Shown: positions 1 through 8,939 of the stretch, piece by piece
How the letters are laid out: each line of letters opens with the position of its first letter
Position numbering within the stretch: the stretch's first letter is position 1
From: Phycisphaerales bacterium
Lineage (GTDB): Bacteria; Planctomycetota; Phycisphaerae; Phycisphaerales; UBA1924
Assembly: GCA_020849615.1 (NCBI GenBank)
Contig: JADLFW010000010.1
Span: 1 to 64,000, forward strand
Reading direction: 5' to 3'
Length of the DNA: 64,000 bases
Notes under the pieces: model-generated
Told to the model about the DNA's origin: nothing
The model's input: the letters and a program-made list of their open reading frames with translations, nothing else
Database searches by the model: none
Position numbers and translations under genes: made by a program

Positions 1-385
<385 letters not shown>

Positions 386-579
386 CGATCGCACCAACCA
401 GCCGCCGCGGAAAGGCGCCGCGCCTTCCCCGATCCTCACCGGATCGCGGATCGCCGGAGTCTCTTCCTAACGGCGCTGCAAGCTTCAATCTCCCGCGTCC
501 CCTCACCCGGGGCGCGGGGCACTTCACATCAATCATCCATCCGGTTACTTCCCGTCCGGGCCGAGAGGCCCGGGCGTGA
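386..579 (+). other. 23S-5S intergenic spacer
   Basis: This spacer of about 190 bases lies between 23S and 5S. I see no tRNA cloverleaf in it. It presumably contains rRNA processing stems, but I could not assign a specific one. Confidence 0.6.
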
Positions 580-691
580 TTTGTCGGTGAACATGAGCAA
601 AGGGTGACACCTGTTCCCATCCCGAACACAGCAGTTAAGCCTTTGCTGCCGATGATACTGCACCGCGGGAAAGTAGGTCATCGCCGACGCT
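580..691 (+). rRNA. rrf: 5S ribosomal RNA
   Basis: The typical 5S core 'TCCCATCCCGAACACAG' lies at about 614-630, and 'GGGAAAGTAGGTCATCGCC' closes the molecule. The ends pair: GTCGGTGA near 583 with TCGCCGAC near 681-688, forming helix I. At about 112 nt it is slightly short, so the ends are approximate. Confidence 0.93.
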
Positions 692-692
692 T

Positions 693-731
693 GGGCTCCT
701 TCAGGTAAACCTGGAGGAGCCCTTTTCGTTT
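693..731 (+). terminator. Intrinsic terminator of the rRNA operon
   Basis: The arm GGGCTCCT-tCAGG pairs with CCTG-gaGGAGCCC around a TAAA loop, and TTTTCGTTTTT follows directly. It sits straight after 5S and ends the rRNA transcript. Confidence 0.9.
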
Positions 732-853
732 TTGAGTTCGGCATTCGGCATCGCGCGGACCCCCGCCGTCGCGACGGGCTGGTGAAGCGGGCGCATCCCC
801 CTGATCAGCGGCTCGGCGACATCGCGCCGGCCCGACCAGGAGCACGGCCCGTG

Positions 854-1924
854 ATGCCCAGATCCTTGCTCATCTTCAGCCTGACCGCCCAGTCCTTGGC
901 GCCGGGCCCGGCGTCGGCGGAGCCGCCACCGGCGCCCCCGGCGATCATCACCCCCGCCATGGACCTCGGCACGATCTTCGACCGCTACCAGACCATCGAT
1001 CGCTACGGGCGGGTGATCACGTACTACGTGTCGGCGGAAGGCACGAAGGCATCAGGCGCGGAGGGAGGAGAAGAGCCCACGAAGCTGCCGCTCATCGTGT
1101 TCATCCAGGGGTCGGGGTGCAGCTCGGCGTTCAGCCGCAACCCCGAGGGCAAGGTCGGCGGCGGGATCCAGATGCTGATCTGTCGGCAGGCCAATCAAGG
1201 CTCGGCCCGGCCGCGCGCGAGGGTGATGGTCGTCGAGAAGCCGGGTGTGAACTTCTGCGACAGCCCCGGCCAGCCCGGCACCGCGATGGACTGCTCGGAG
1301 GAGTTTCTGCGCGAGCAGACGCTGGAGCGCTGGGCCGGCGCGGTGAGCGCTGCGCTGGAGTCGGCGCTCGCGCTGCCGGGGATCGACCCATCGCGAGTGC
1401 TGGTGTCGGGGCATTCGGAGGGCGGGATCGTGGCGGCGGCGGTGGCGGCCCAGCGGGCTGAGGTGACGGCGGTGGGGGTGCTGGCCTGCGGCGGGCCGAG
1501 CCAGCTCTTCGACATGGCGGAGCTGGCCCGGCGGCCGCGGTTTGATGGCGAACCGGAGGAGGACCGCGAGGCGCGTGTCGAGGAGGTTTACAACGCGTGG
1601 TCGCGGATCGCGGCCGACCCGATGAGCACCACCAAGTTCGAATGGGGTCATCCGCACCGGCGGTGGTCGACGTTCCTCTCGACATCGACGCTGGATGAGC
1701 TGCTCAAGAGCCGGGCCAGGGTCTACATCGCGTACGGCACGGCTGACCAGGCGGTGCCGGTGGCGTCGACCGATGTGCTGCGGGCCGAGCTGGTGCGGCG
1801 CGGGCGGGAAGTCACGTGCGAGCGCATCGTGGGCGTCGATCACGGGTATGCGATGGCGGGCAAGGCCGGGCACGAGGGGCTGCGCGGAGTGATCGCGCGG
1901 ATGACCGAGTGGTTCCTGGAATGA
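854..1924 (+). CDS. Secreted alpha/beta-hydrolase
   Basis: 356 residues with an N-terminal signal peptide (MPRSLLIFSLTAQSLA then A-rich, cleaved near ASA). The fold shows a beta-strand plus oxyanion-type loop 'IVFIQGSG', the nucleophile elbow GHSEGG (Ser188), an acid in 'GTADQAVPV' (Asp298) and a late His in 'VDHGY' (His330). This is a complete Ser-Asp-His triad, so an esterase or peptidase-like activity outside the cytoplasm is likely; the substrate is unknown. AGGAG at 838-842 supports a start at GTG 851 or ATG 854, rather than the longer frame opening at 782, which would bury the signal peptide. It stands alone downstream of the rRNA operon. Confidence 0.8.
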   Translation: MPRSLLIFSLTAQSLAPGPASAEPPPAPPAIITPAMDLGTIFDRYQTIDRYGRVITYYVSAEGTKASGAEGGEEPTKLPLIVFIQGSGCSSAFSRNPEGKVGGGIQMLICRQANQGSARPRARVMVVEKPGVNFCDSPGQPGTAMDCSEEFLREQTLERWAGAVSAALESALALPGIDPSRVLVSGHSEGGIVAAAVAAQRAEVTAVGVLACGGPSQLFDMAELARRPRFDGEPEEDREARVEEVYNAWSRIAADPMSTTKFEWGHPHRRWSTFLSTSTLDELLKSRARVYIAYGTADQAVPVASTDVLRAELVRRGREVTCERIVGVDHGYAMAGKAGHEGLRGVIARMTEWFLE

Positions 1925-2023
1925 AACGACCGCTGTTTGGCGGCAACCGCGGCGGGGGACTTTCCCGTATGGTATGTTGAGGCCCGGCGTGGACTGCGCG
2001 GGCACACCCGGGAGGCCCGCGCG

Positions 2024-3610
2024 ATGGATGCTGCGCTGCGCACCGTACTCCGATCGTTGATGGCCGTGCTGGTGGTGATCGGGTGCGCGGGCCCGGCGTT
2101 CGGCGATGGGTGCGCGTTCTTTGTCGCCAAGCCAATGGCGGAGATGCCGGGCCAGCAGGCGCTGATCGCCCATGAGAACGGCATCGAGACTCTGGCGATT
2201 GAGACGCGGCTCGTGGGGGAGGGCGCGGACTGCGCGTGGGTGGTGCCGTTGCCGGCGAGGCCCGAGGTCAGCCCGGCGAGCACGGGAGTGTTCCCATCGC
2301 TGCGGGCGATGTGCTTGCCGGTGATCGAGCGGCATCAGTCGTTTGCCGCGCCGCTCGCGGTGCTGGTGATCATTGGGCTCGTATTGATGGTGACGGGCGG
2401 GTGGCGCGGGATCGCGCTGGTGGGGTTCCTGCTGCTGCTGCTCCTGATCACATTGATGCCGGCGTTGGGGAGGGCGCGGGGCGCGGGCGGGCCGGTGGCG
2501 GGTGTGAGCGTGGTCGATCGGAAGGTGGTGGGGGCGTTCGAGGTGGTGACTCTGGATGCGTCGGCGGGGGATTCGCTGCTGGCGTGGCTGAATGAGAGCG
2601 GCTTCAACGTGCCGGAGCAGGCCCGGCCCGTCGTCGAGGCGTACATCCAGGAAGGCTGGTGCTTCGTCGCGAGCAAGCTGTACCACGAGCCGGGGAAGGA
2701 AACGACGCCGCACCCGCTGGTGTTCAGGTTCCGGGCCGAGAAACCGGTGTACCCGATGAGGCTGACCGGGCTGCAGGGCGGGCCGCTGGACCTGGAGTTG
2801 TATGTGTTCGGGCCCGGCACAGCGAAGGTGAAGGGCATGGAGGTCGAGACGACGGGCCCGGTCAAGCGAGGAGAGTATGTCGGCGTGGGACGCCGGCCCT
2901 ATCCGGGACGGGACGGGATCGTGCTGTCTCACGCGGGGATCGAGGCGATTGCGGGGGACACCGCGCACCTGACGAAGTTGGTCGGGACGTTCTCTCCGAA
3001 GCAGATGGCGGAGGACATCCAGCTTTCATTTGGCCCGGGCGAGCTGAGTGGGCGGGTCGCGATGTCGAAGGATGATGCCTTCTGGCGCAGCATGGATGCC
3101 GGGCTGCTGGTGGCGGGGTGCGGGCTGGTCCTGGGGGCGGTGGTGCTGGCGGCGAGGCGGGTGAGTGTGAAGGCGCCGGGCGCGCGCATCGCGGTGATGG
3201 CTGGCGCGCTGGTGGTCGGCGGGGCGACGGGGCTCATGATGGCGGCGACCGGCCCGCGCGCGGTGGCGGTGCAGCGGTGGCGGCCCTACCGCGTGGAGTG
3301 GTATTGGGGTTTCTATGGCCCGCTTTGGGAGCGCAGCGAAGCGGCGAAGAAGGCTGGTGAGGCGGTCACGATCGACTGGGTCCGGGCTGAGGTGAAGCGG
3401 ATCCTGGAGAGCGGGGAGATCATCTATGAGGACCCGGAGTTCCCGACGCCGCTGCCGATCGAGGAGGATTCGCCCGGCAACTACACGCTGCGCGAAGTGC
3501 CGGGCGGGGTAGCGCTGGTGCCGGTGAATGAACTGGGGCAGGAGATGAACGAGATGGGCGCGGGCCAGGGCATGATGCTGATTGAGTTGCCGCCTTTGCC
3601 AGCTCGATGA
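2024..3610 (+). CDS. DUF2330-type secreted/membrane protein
   Basis: 528 residues. The start at 2024 has GGAGG eight bases upstream and opens a signal peptide ('LMAVLVVIGCAGPAFG'). The mature start 'DGCAFFVAKP' and the later 'CAWVVPLPARPEV' resemble the DUF2330 family, whose members begin with a Cys-containing exported segment followed by 'WVVPVP'. A pair of hydrophobic helices lies near residues 108-143 and two more near 363-410, so the protein is probably membrane-anchored with large extracytoplasmic loops. The function of the family is unknown. A GC hairpin repeat follows its stop codon immediately. Confidence 0.7.
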   Translation: MDAALRTVLRSLMAVLVVIGCAGPAFGDGCAFFVAKPMAEMPGQQALIAHENGIETLAIETRLVGEGADCAWVVPLPARPEVSPASTGVFPSLRAMCLPVIERHQSFAAPLAVLVIIGLVLMVTGGWRGIALVGFLLLLLLITLMPALGRARGAGGPVAGVSVVDRKVVGAFEVVTLDASAGDSLLAWLNESGFNVPEQARPVVEAYIQEGWCFVASKLYHEPGKETTPHPLVFRFRAEKPVYPMRLTGLQGGPLDLELYVFGPGTAKVKGMEVETTGPVKRGEYVGVGRRPYPGRDGIVLSHAGIEAIAGDTAHLTKLVGTFSPKQMAEDIQLSFGPGELSGRVAMSKDDAFWRSMDAGLLVAGCGLVLGAVVLAARRVSVKAPGARIAVMAGALVVGGATGLMMAATGPRAVAVQRWRPYRVEWYWGFYGPLWERSEAAKKAGEAVTIDWVRAEVKRILESGEIIYEDPEFPTPLPIEEDSPGNYTLREVPGGVALVPVNELGQEMNEMGAGQGMMLIELPPLPAR

Positions 3611-3611
3611 C

Positions 3612-3639
3612 GGGCACAGGCGGGACGCCTGTGCCACCC
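3612..3639. repeat. Palindromic intergenic repeat (GGCACAGGCG...CGCCTGTGCC)
   Basis: A near-perfect inverted repeat of 10 bp arms around GGACG, followed by ACCC. It starts one base after the stop codon of the DUF2330 gene and 19 bases before the next start. One edge carries GTGCCAC, a heptamer also present in the repeats at 21707 and 38494. Confidence 0.75.
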
Positions 3640-3658
3640 TGAACCTAGACTTGGGTGA

Positions 3659-5752
3659 ATGCTGGCCCGATACAAGAGCAGTCGGTCGAGGTACGCGGAG
3701 TATCTCCGCAATCACCGGGCCGCGAAGAACTACATCGATGAGCCGGTGGATGACACCGGCAAGCGCAAGGAGAAGCACAAGCGGGCCCGGTCGTTCGGGA
3801 CGCTTTTTCGCGAGTTCCTGGGGCTGCTGGCCGGGCACCGGACGACGATCATCCTGGCGCTGATGACGCTGACGTTCTCGGTTGTTGTCGGGCTGGTGAT
3901 CCCGACATCAACGAAGCTGGCGATCGACTACGCGATGACGGACCACCCGGGCCCGGCGGGCATTCCGGCGTGGCTGGGGGTGCCCGAATCGTGGAAGCAG
4001 GATCGGGTGGGGCTGCTGTGGCGGCTGGGCGGGGCGATGGTCGGGCTGTCGGCGGTGAGCGTGCTGATCGGCATGTGGGGCCGGTGGCAGATGACGCGGC
4101 TGACGAAGCGCACGCAGGCGCTGCTGCGCCGCCGGGCCTTCGAGCACGCGGCCCGGCTGCCGCTGCACCGGGTGCAGCAGCTCAAGAGCGGCGGGGTGAC
4201 GAGCATCCTGCGCGAGGATGCCGGGCAGACGGCGGACCTGCTTTTCAGCATGATCTACAACCCGTTCCGTGCGGTGGTGCAGCTGACCGGGACGCTGATC
4301 ATCCTGGCGGTGGTGGACTGGCGGATGGTGGCGGGCGCGGCGATCCTGGCGCCGACGATCTGGCTGACGCACCGGACGTGGATCAGCCGGATCCGGCCCG
4401 TCTTCCGGGATATCCGCATGACGCGGCAGGGGATCGACTCGCACACGACCGAGGCGTTCGGCGGGATGCGGGTGGTGCGGGGGTTCAACCGGGAGATGGG
4501 TGAGGCGGGGCGGTTCACGCGCGGCAGCCACTACATGATCCGCCAGGAGATCCTGGCGTGGTGGTGGTCGCGGATCATCGACATCGCGTGGTCCCTGCTG
4601 GTGCCGACGGCCTCGGTGGGCGTGCTGATCTACGGCGGGTCGCGTGTGGTGAAGGGGCAGATGACGATCGGGGATGTCATGATGTTCATGACGTACCTCC
4701 TGATGCTGCTGGGCCCGCTGGAGGCGTTGACATCGACGGCGGTGAACATCCAGACGAACCTGGCGGGGTTCGACCGGGTGCTGGACATCCTGGCCGAGCC
4801 CTCCGAGTTTGCGGATTCGCGGCCCGATGTGCTGGCTGATCGGGCCGAGGTGCGCGGGCGGGTGACGCTGAACGACGTGTGGTTCAGCTACCCGGCCCGC
4901 AAGGCGCGGTTGGCGAGCGCATCGGAGGACCGGCCCGGCGCGAAGGAGCCGGCGCGGGCGGGCCCGGCCGGGCCCGGCGTGAACGGATCGGTGGCGCCGC
5001 GGCCCGACGCCGGTAATGAGGCCGCGCAGCCCGTCATCAAGGGGGTGAGCCTGGATGTGAACCCCGGGGAGACGATCGCGCTGGTGGGGGCGAGCGGGGC
5101 GGGGAAGACGACGCTGTGCAACCTGATCGCGCGGTTCTATGACCCGTCCAAGGGAACGATCGCGCTGGACAGCGTGGACCTGAAGCGGATCGAGCCGTCG
5201 AGCTACCGGCGGCTGCTGGGGATCGTGGAGCAGGATGTCTTCCTGTTCGACGGGACGATCACCGAGAACATCGGGTACGCGCGGCGGGATGCGACGATGG
5301 AGGAGATTACTGAGGCGGCCCGGGCCGCGAACGCGCACGATTTCATCCAGAAGCTCGAGCAGGGGTACGACACGCTGATCGGGGAGCGCGGGGTGCGGCT
5401 CTCGGGCGGGCAGAAGCAGCGGATCGCGATCGCGCGGGCCCTGCTGGCCGATCCGGTGATCCTGATCCTGGATGAGGCGACGAGCAACCTGGATGCCGAG
5501 AGCGAGGCGCTGATCCAGAAGAGCCTGGCCCGGCTGATGCTGGGCCGGACGTGCTTCGTGATCGCGCACCGCCTGAGCACGATCCGCAACGCGAACCGGA
5601 TCGTGGTGCTGGAGGATGGGGCGGTGCGGGAGATCGGGACGCACGAGCAGCTGCTGGCGGCGGGGGGGCGGTACGCCGACCTGCTGCGGACGCAGCTGGA
5701 GGCGGGGCAGGTCGCCCCCGCGGCGGTCCGAGAAGCCGCTTCCCGGGGATGA
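3659..5752 (+). CDS. ABC exporter, fused membrane and ATPase domains
   Basis: 697 residues. A basic cytoplasmic N-terminus (about 55 residues) leads into six membrane helices (about 60-360) of the type I exporter class (MsbA/LmrA-like), then the nucleotide-binding domain: A-loop 'VWFSYP' near 408, Walker A GASGAGKTT near 477, signature LSGGQ near 580, Walker B 'VILILDEATSNLD' near 600 and H-loop AHR near 635. It probably works as a homodimer exporting a lipid or drug-like molecule; the substrate cannot be read from sequence. Unusually, a low-complexity insert rich in Ala/Gly/Pro/Arg (about residues 415-458) separates the A-loop from the strand before Walker A. Confidence 0.92.
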   Translation: MLARYKSSRSRYAEYLRNHRAAKNYIDEPVDDTGKRKEKHKRARSFGTLFREFLGLLAGHRTTIILALMTLTFSVVVGLVIPTSTKLAIDYAMTDHPGPAGIPAWLGVPESWKQDRVGLLWRLGGAMVGLSAVSVLIGMWGRWQMTRLTKRTQALLRRRAFEHAARLPLHRVQQLKSGGVTSILREDAGQTADLLFSMIYNPFRAVVQLTGTLIILAVVDWRMVAGAAILAPTIWLTHRTWISRIRPVFRDIRMTRQGIDSHTTEAFGGMRVVRGFNREMGEAGRFTRGSHYMIRQEILAWWWSRIIDIAWSLLVPTASVGVLIYGGSRVVKGQMTIGDVMMFMTYLLMLLGPLEALTSTAVNIQTNLAGFDRVLDILAEPSEFADSRPDVLADRAEVRGRVTLNDVWFSYPARKARLASASEDRPGAKEPARAGPAGPGVNGSVAPRPDAGNEAAQPVIKGVSLDVNPGETIALVGASGAGKTTLCNLIARFYDPSKGTIALDSVDLKRIEPSSYRRLLGIVEQDVFLFDGTITENIGYARRDATMEEITEAARAANAHDFIQKLEQGYDTLIGERGVRLSGGQKQRIAIARALLADPVILILDEATSNLDAESEALIQKSLARLMLGRTCFVIAHRLSTIRNANRIVVLEDGAVREIGTHEQLLAAGGRYADLLRTQLEAGQVAPAAVREAASRG

Positions 5753-5845
5753 TCTTGGCGCGGGAGTGGGAACCCGGGCCGGGGGCCGGGCGTCTACGTG
5801 AATCTCGAACGGGCCCGGCCCGATCAGCATTCCGAGGCCCCGGGA

Positions 5846-6244
5846 ATGAGCATGCTGCCGCGTCTGATCCTCATGCTGTGCCTGGTGGTGCAGCCCGCGA
5901 TGGGCTGGTGGCGGGCCGGTGCGGCCTCGGCCGAGCGCGAGACGACCGACTCCTGCTGCTGCCTCGGGATGGAAGCGGAGCCCGGCGCTCCGACCTGCGA
6001 GCCGGGGCGGGGGTGTGCCCCCGCGCCGGGCCGGGCCGGGTGCTGCACGGATGTGCAGCGGCTGCTGACCTCGGGCCCGCGCGTGCTGCGGACGACGGAG
6101 CGCGACACCGACGGGCGCGGGCCCGTCGATGCGCGGGCCCGGCGCATCGCGCATGACCTTGCCGGGGCCGGGTACTCAGCCCGGCCCGCGGCGCAGCGGC
6201 CCGCACGTGAAATCCGATCGGCGATGTGCGTGTGGGTGATCTGA
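5846..6244 (+). CDS. Small secreted Cys-containing protein, unknown
   Basis: 132 residues. The start ATG 5846 has GAGG upstream (5834-5837) and opens a signal peptide (MSMLPRLILMLCLVVQPAMG). After cleavage come 'DSCCCLGME', 'CEPGRGCAPAPG' and 'GCCTDV', so the first half of the mature protein has paired cysteines. The C-terminal half is Arg/Ala rich and shows no recognised domain. I do not recognise a family. It precedes two other small Cys-rich exported proteins on the same strand, so a metal-related or disulfide-rich role is possible but only inferred from the neighbourhood. Confidence 0.5.
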   Translation: MSMLPRLILMLCLVVQPAMGWWRAGAASAERETTDSCCCLGMEAEPGAPTCEPGRGCAPAPGRAGCCTDVQRLLTSGPRVLRTTERDTDGRGPVDARARRIAHDLAGAGYSARPAAQRPAREIRSAMCVWVI

Positions 6245-6370
6245 ATGCGCGGGCCCGCGCGCTGCGCGCGGAGTGATCCGGTGTTGCTGTGAAACCCAGT
6301 ACAAGGCTGGGTCGCGGGCTGTGAGGCTCGCGGCCCGGTCGATCAACCCATGCATTCGAAAGGATCTGTC

Positions 6371-6589
6371 ATGTTGACGTTGTCCATGCTGTTGGTGTCG
6401 TTCCTCCCGGTCCAGCTGCCGATGCCGGCGGTGGAGGCTCCTGCCGCGGAGAGCTGCTGCTGCGGCGCGGCGTGCGCGTGCGATTCCTGTTCGTGCGAGG
6501 AATCCTGCGGGGACTGCTGCGGGCAGGGGTGCGGGACCTGCGCCGGCGACACCTGCGGAGAGTGCTGCATCCCGGTCGATGATTGTTGA
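6371..6589 (+). CDS. Secreted cysteine-rich mini-protein
   Basis: 72 residues. AAGGA six to seven bases before ATG 6371 fixes the start. A signal peptide (MLTLSMLLVSFLPVQLPMPA) is followed by a short mature region with 16 Cys in about 46 residues (SCCC, ACACDSCSC, GDCCGQGCGTC, GECC), plus Asp/Glu and Gly. The CxC and CC pattern resembles metallothioneins, but the protein is exported, where disulfides are also possible. I recognise no named family. The gene directly downstream encodes a lipoprotein with a metal-type CC-x-x-C motif, which suggests metal handling at the envelope as a hypothesis. Confidence 0.65.
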   Translation: MLTLSMLLVSFLPVQLPMPAVEAPAAESCCCGAACACDSCSCEESCGDCCGQGCGTCAGDTCGECCIPVDDC

Positions 6590-6772
6590 AATCGTGATTC
6601 AGCCGGCCCGGGCCTGCTTCGCGGCGGGCCCGGGCCATTGGCGTGGCGACGGAGCGGGATGGCCCGTGATAGGATGCCCGCGGAACGGGTGGATCCACTC
6701 GTGATGTCCGCCCGCGGACGGCGGGGCCGTGTGGCCCGGCTCGTCGCTGCGGGCTCAGAGCCGGAGAGTTCT

Positions 6773-7060
6773 ATGAAGCTCGGGATGATGGTGTGCGCGG
6801 CGGTGCTGGCGGCGGCGATGGCGGGCTGCAGCAGCGAGCAGAAGACCACGGCGAAGGCCGAAACGAAGGCCGAGGCGCCCGCGGCGATGTCGGTGAACAA
6901 GACCTGCCCGATCGGCGGCCACGCCGCGGTCGCGAGCAAGACGGTGGCGTACAAGGGCAAGACGATCGGCTTCTGCTGCTCCGACTGCATCGAATCCTTC
7001 AACGGGATGAGCGAAGCCGAGAAGGATGCCGTGCTGGCCAAGGCCACCACCGGCAAGTGA
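6773..7060 (+). CDS. Lipoprotein with YHS/TRASH-like metal motif
   Basis: 95 residues. GGAG at 6763-6766 sets the start at 6773. A lipoprotein signal ends in 'AAAMAGC', with Cys21 the predicted lipidated residue, then comes an Ala/Lys/Glu/Thr linker. The C-terminal domain has 'KTCPIGG' and 'YKGKTIGFCCSDCIESF', the spacing of YHS/TRASH-type small metal-binding domains (C-P-x-x-G ... F-C-C-x-x-C-x-x-x-F). It probably binds a transition metal such as copper at the envelope. An intrinsic hairpin ends the transcript just downstream. Confidence 0.75.
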   Translation: MKLGMMVCAAVLAAAMAGCSSEQKTTAKAETKAEAPAAMSVNKTCPIGGHAAVASKTVAYKGKTIGFCCSDCIESFNGMSEAEKDAVLAKATTGK

Positions 7061-7097
7061 GCGACGGGCCGTGGCCCGGCCATGACCTCGCCATGAA

Positions 7098-7126
7098 AAA
7101 GGCCCGGGGCTCATGCCCGGGCCTTT
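7098..7126. terminator. Bidirectional hairpin terminator
   Basis: AAAGGCCCGGG pairs with CCCGGGCCTTT around a short loop. There is a run of A on the left (7096-7100) and TTTGTCGTTT on the right, so it can stop both the forward lipoprotein gene and the convergent reverse gene ending at 7154. Confidence 0.8.
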
Positions 7127-7153
7127 GTCGTTTGGAGTTGATCGGAGGGTGAT

Positions 7154-8008
7154 TCAGCGCGGGCCGCCGCCACCCCCGCCGGGCCCGCGTCCGCCGCCCG
7201 GCCCCCCGGGACCACGCCCGCCACCGCCGAACATACGGCCGCCGCCCTGCCGGGCCATGCGCTTGAACATCTCGGTGCGCAGGCCCATGCTCTGGGCGCT
7301 GCCGGTGTTGATGGCGGCGCCCAGGCGCTCATCCATGCGCTTTCGCATCTCCTCCTGGCGGCGCTGGCGCTCCTCCTCCTGCTTCTGCTTCTCCTCCTCG
7401 GTCATCTTGGCCTGGCGGTCCTCCCACTCCTTGCGCATCTTCTCCCATTCCTTGCGCTGCTCCTCGGTGGGGGGCTGGCCGCCGCGTCCGCCCGGGCCGA
7501 ATCCCATGTTCTCGAGCTCCTGGCCGCGGGCGAAGCGCTTGGCGTTCTCATCCATCTGCTCCTCGCGCATGCGCATCATGGCATCGCGGAAGCGGGGGTC
7601 ATCGCGCAGGGCCCGGCGCTCATCATCGGGCAGGGCGCGGATCAGGCGCTGGGTCTCCTCGACGAACTGGTCCTTGCGGGCCTCATCGAGGTTGTCGAAC
7701 CGGGCCGAGTTGATGATCGCGACGGCCTGGGAGGCGCTGGTGGGCAGGCCCGGCGCGGTCATGGACCAGGCCTTCCAGAAGCCGAAGGAGAGGGCCGCGA
7801 CGCCGCCGACGGCGGCCAGGGCGCCGACGAAGGCTTTCTTGCGCTTGGACCACGCGGCATCCATCGTGCGGCCCGCGCTCTTGCGCGCGGGCGCGGCCTT
7901 CTTGATGTTCGCCTTGCCCTTGGCGGGCTGGCCCACGGCGGCCATGTCGGCATCCAGGAGCGAGGGAAGCTTCGGGGGTTGCTGAGAGGGATGGGGCTGC
8001 TGGGACAT
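7154..8008 (-). CDS. Membrane-anchored coiled-coil protein with Gly-rich tail
   Basis: 284 residues. The cytoplasmic N-terminus is Pro/Gln then Lys rich, and a single membrane helix lies near 62-82 ('AFVGALAAVGGVAALSFGFW'). A helical domain follows (about 90-165, 'LPDDERRALRDDPRF'), then a highly charged Glu/Arg/Gln coiled coil (about 175-225), and the last 35 residues are almost only Gly, Arg and Pro. The start has GGAG upstream. It lies 32 bases downstream of a pseudopilin gene on the same strand, so the two may be co-transcribed. I recognise no family. Confidence 0.7.
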   Translation of the reverse strand: MSQQPHPSQQPPKLPSLLDADMAAVGQPAKGKANIKKAAPARKSAGRTMDAAWSKRKKAFVGALAAVGGVAALSFGFWKAWSMTAPGLPTSASQAVAIINSARFDNLDEARKDQFVEETQRLIRALPDDERRALRDDPRFRDAMMRMREEQMDENAKRFARGQELENMGFGPGGRGGQPPTEEQRKEWEKMRKEWEDRQAKMTEEEKQKQEEERQRRQEEMRKRMDERLGAAINTGSAQSMGLRTEMFKRMARQGGGRMFGGGGRGPGGPGGGRGPGGGGGGPR

Positions 8009-8040
8009 GACGGGCTCCGTTCGATCAGCGGGCGCTGCGG

Positions 8041-8697
8041 TCAGCCCGCGCGCTTGCCGTACTTGCCGACGTGACCATCGACGAACAGGACGTTGCGGGC
8101 GGCGTGGAAGTAGTTGACGGTGACGGCCTCGCCCTCGACCTGGGTCTCGAAAGTCCCACCGTCGAAGTCGTACGAGACGGGTGTGTCAGAGGGGGACTTC
8201 TTGAGGAAGGTGAAGTAGAAGGTCTTCTCGTAGGGCTGGCCGCTCAGGCTGACCATGTAGGTGTACGACATGCCGCACTTCTTGAGCTGACCATCCCGGG
8301 TCTTGTAGGGCATGTCGAAGACGATCTTGTCGCCCGGGCACTTGTAGACCCTGGATTCGCCGGAGTCGGGGTCGATGTACTTCGACAGCACCGTGTTGAG
8401 CGGCGGGTCGGGGTCGCCGCTGAGCCACGGCGGGGGCATGTACCGGGCTGCCGGGAAGACCTCCTTGAAGTCGTTCTTGTACATCTCGACGACCTGCCCG
8501 ACGTTGCGCAGATTCGAGGCGCAGGCGACCCGCTTGCCGGCATCCCGCGCCTTGGGGAGCACGGGCAGCAGGATCCCCAGAAGCAGGGCGATGATGAACA
8601 TCACCACCAGCAGCTCGATGAGCGAAAAGCCGCCCTGCGCGCTGGGGGAGTTCCGAACGGTCGGAGAGCGCGGAACGCTGGAGCGTCTGAGGCACAT
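8041..8697 (-). CDS. Prepilin-like protein (type IV pilin/pseudopilin N-terminus)
   Basis: 218 residues from ATG 8697. The class III signal is clear: 'QGGFSLIELLVVMFIIALLLGILLP', shown here by its key elements GG/FSLIE cleavage site, Glu at +5 and the following hydrophobic helix. The rest is a globular domain with 'RKVACASNLRN'-type planctomycete features (here GKRVACASNLRNVGQ) and the H-x(n)-DG ending 'FHAARNVLFVDGHVG'. Such proteins are numerous in planctomycetes and are processed by a prepilin peptidase. A start at 8763 is possible but lacks support. Confidence 0.85.
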   Translation of the reverse strand: MCLRRSSVPRSPTVRNSPSAQGGFSLIELLVVMFIIALLLGILLPVLPKARDAGKRVACASNLRNVGQVVEMYKNDFKEVFPAARYMPPPWLSGDPDPPLNTVLSKYIDPDSGESRVYKCPGDKIVFDMPYKTRDGQLKKCGMSYTYMVSLSGQPYEKTFYFTFLKKSPSDTPVSYDFDGGTFETQVEGEAVTVNYFHAARNVLFVDGHVGKYGKRAG

Positions 8698-8939
8698 GAG
8701 TGTGGATTCCGGTTGGGGCCGGGTGATGGTCGGGATCGGAGTCTCGAGCGGAATGCCCTGCAAACGCAGAACGAGTCTACCCAGGCTTTATTGCCAGTGA
8801 AAACCTTGGCCGCGAGGGGCCGCCATTTTCACGTGCACCCGAAGATCGGCGCGGCGGGGTTGTTTTCGTGACCGCAATGTCCGCCGGGATGGCCCGGTTT
8901 GTCGCATGGAGGCGGGGGAGCCAGCAAGGAGATGGAGAG

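Noticed and set aside
1052-6154. Very long reverse-strand open frames (for example 1052-2968 and 3908-6154)
   Set aside because: High GC makes long antisense frames. Their translations are Arg/Pro/His-rich with no domains, and well-supported genes lie on the other strand.
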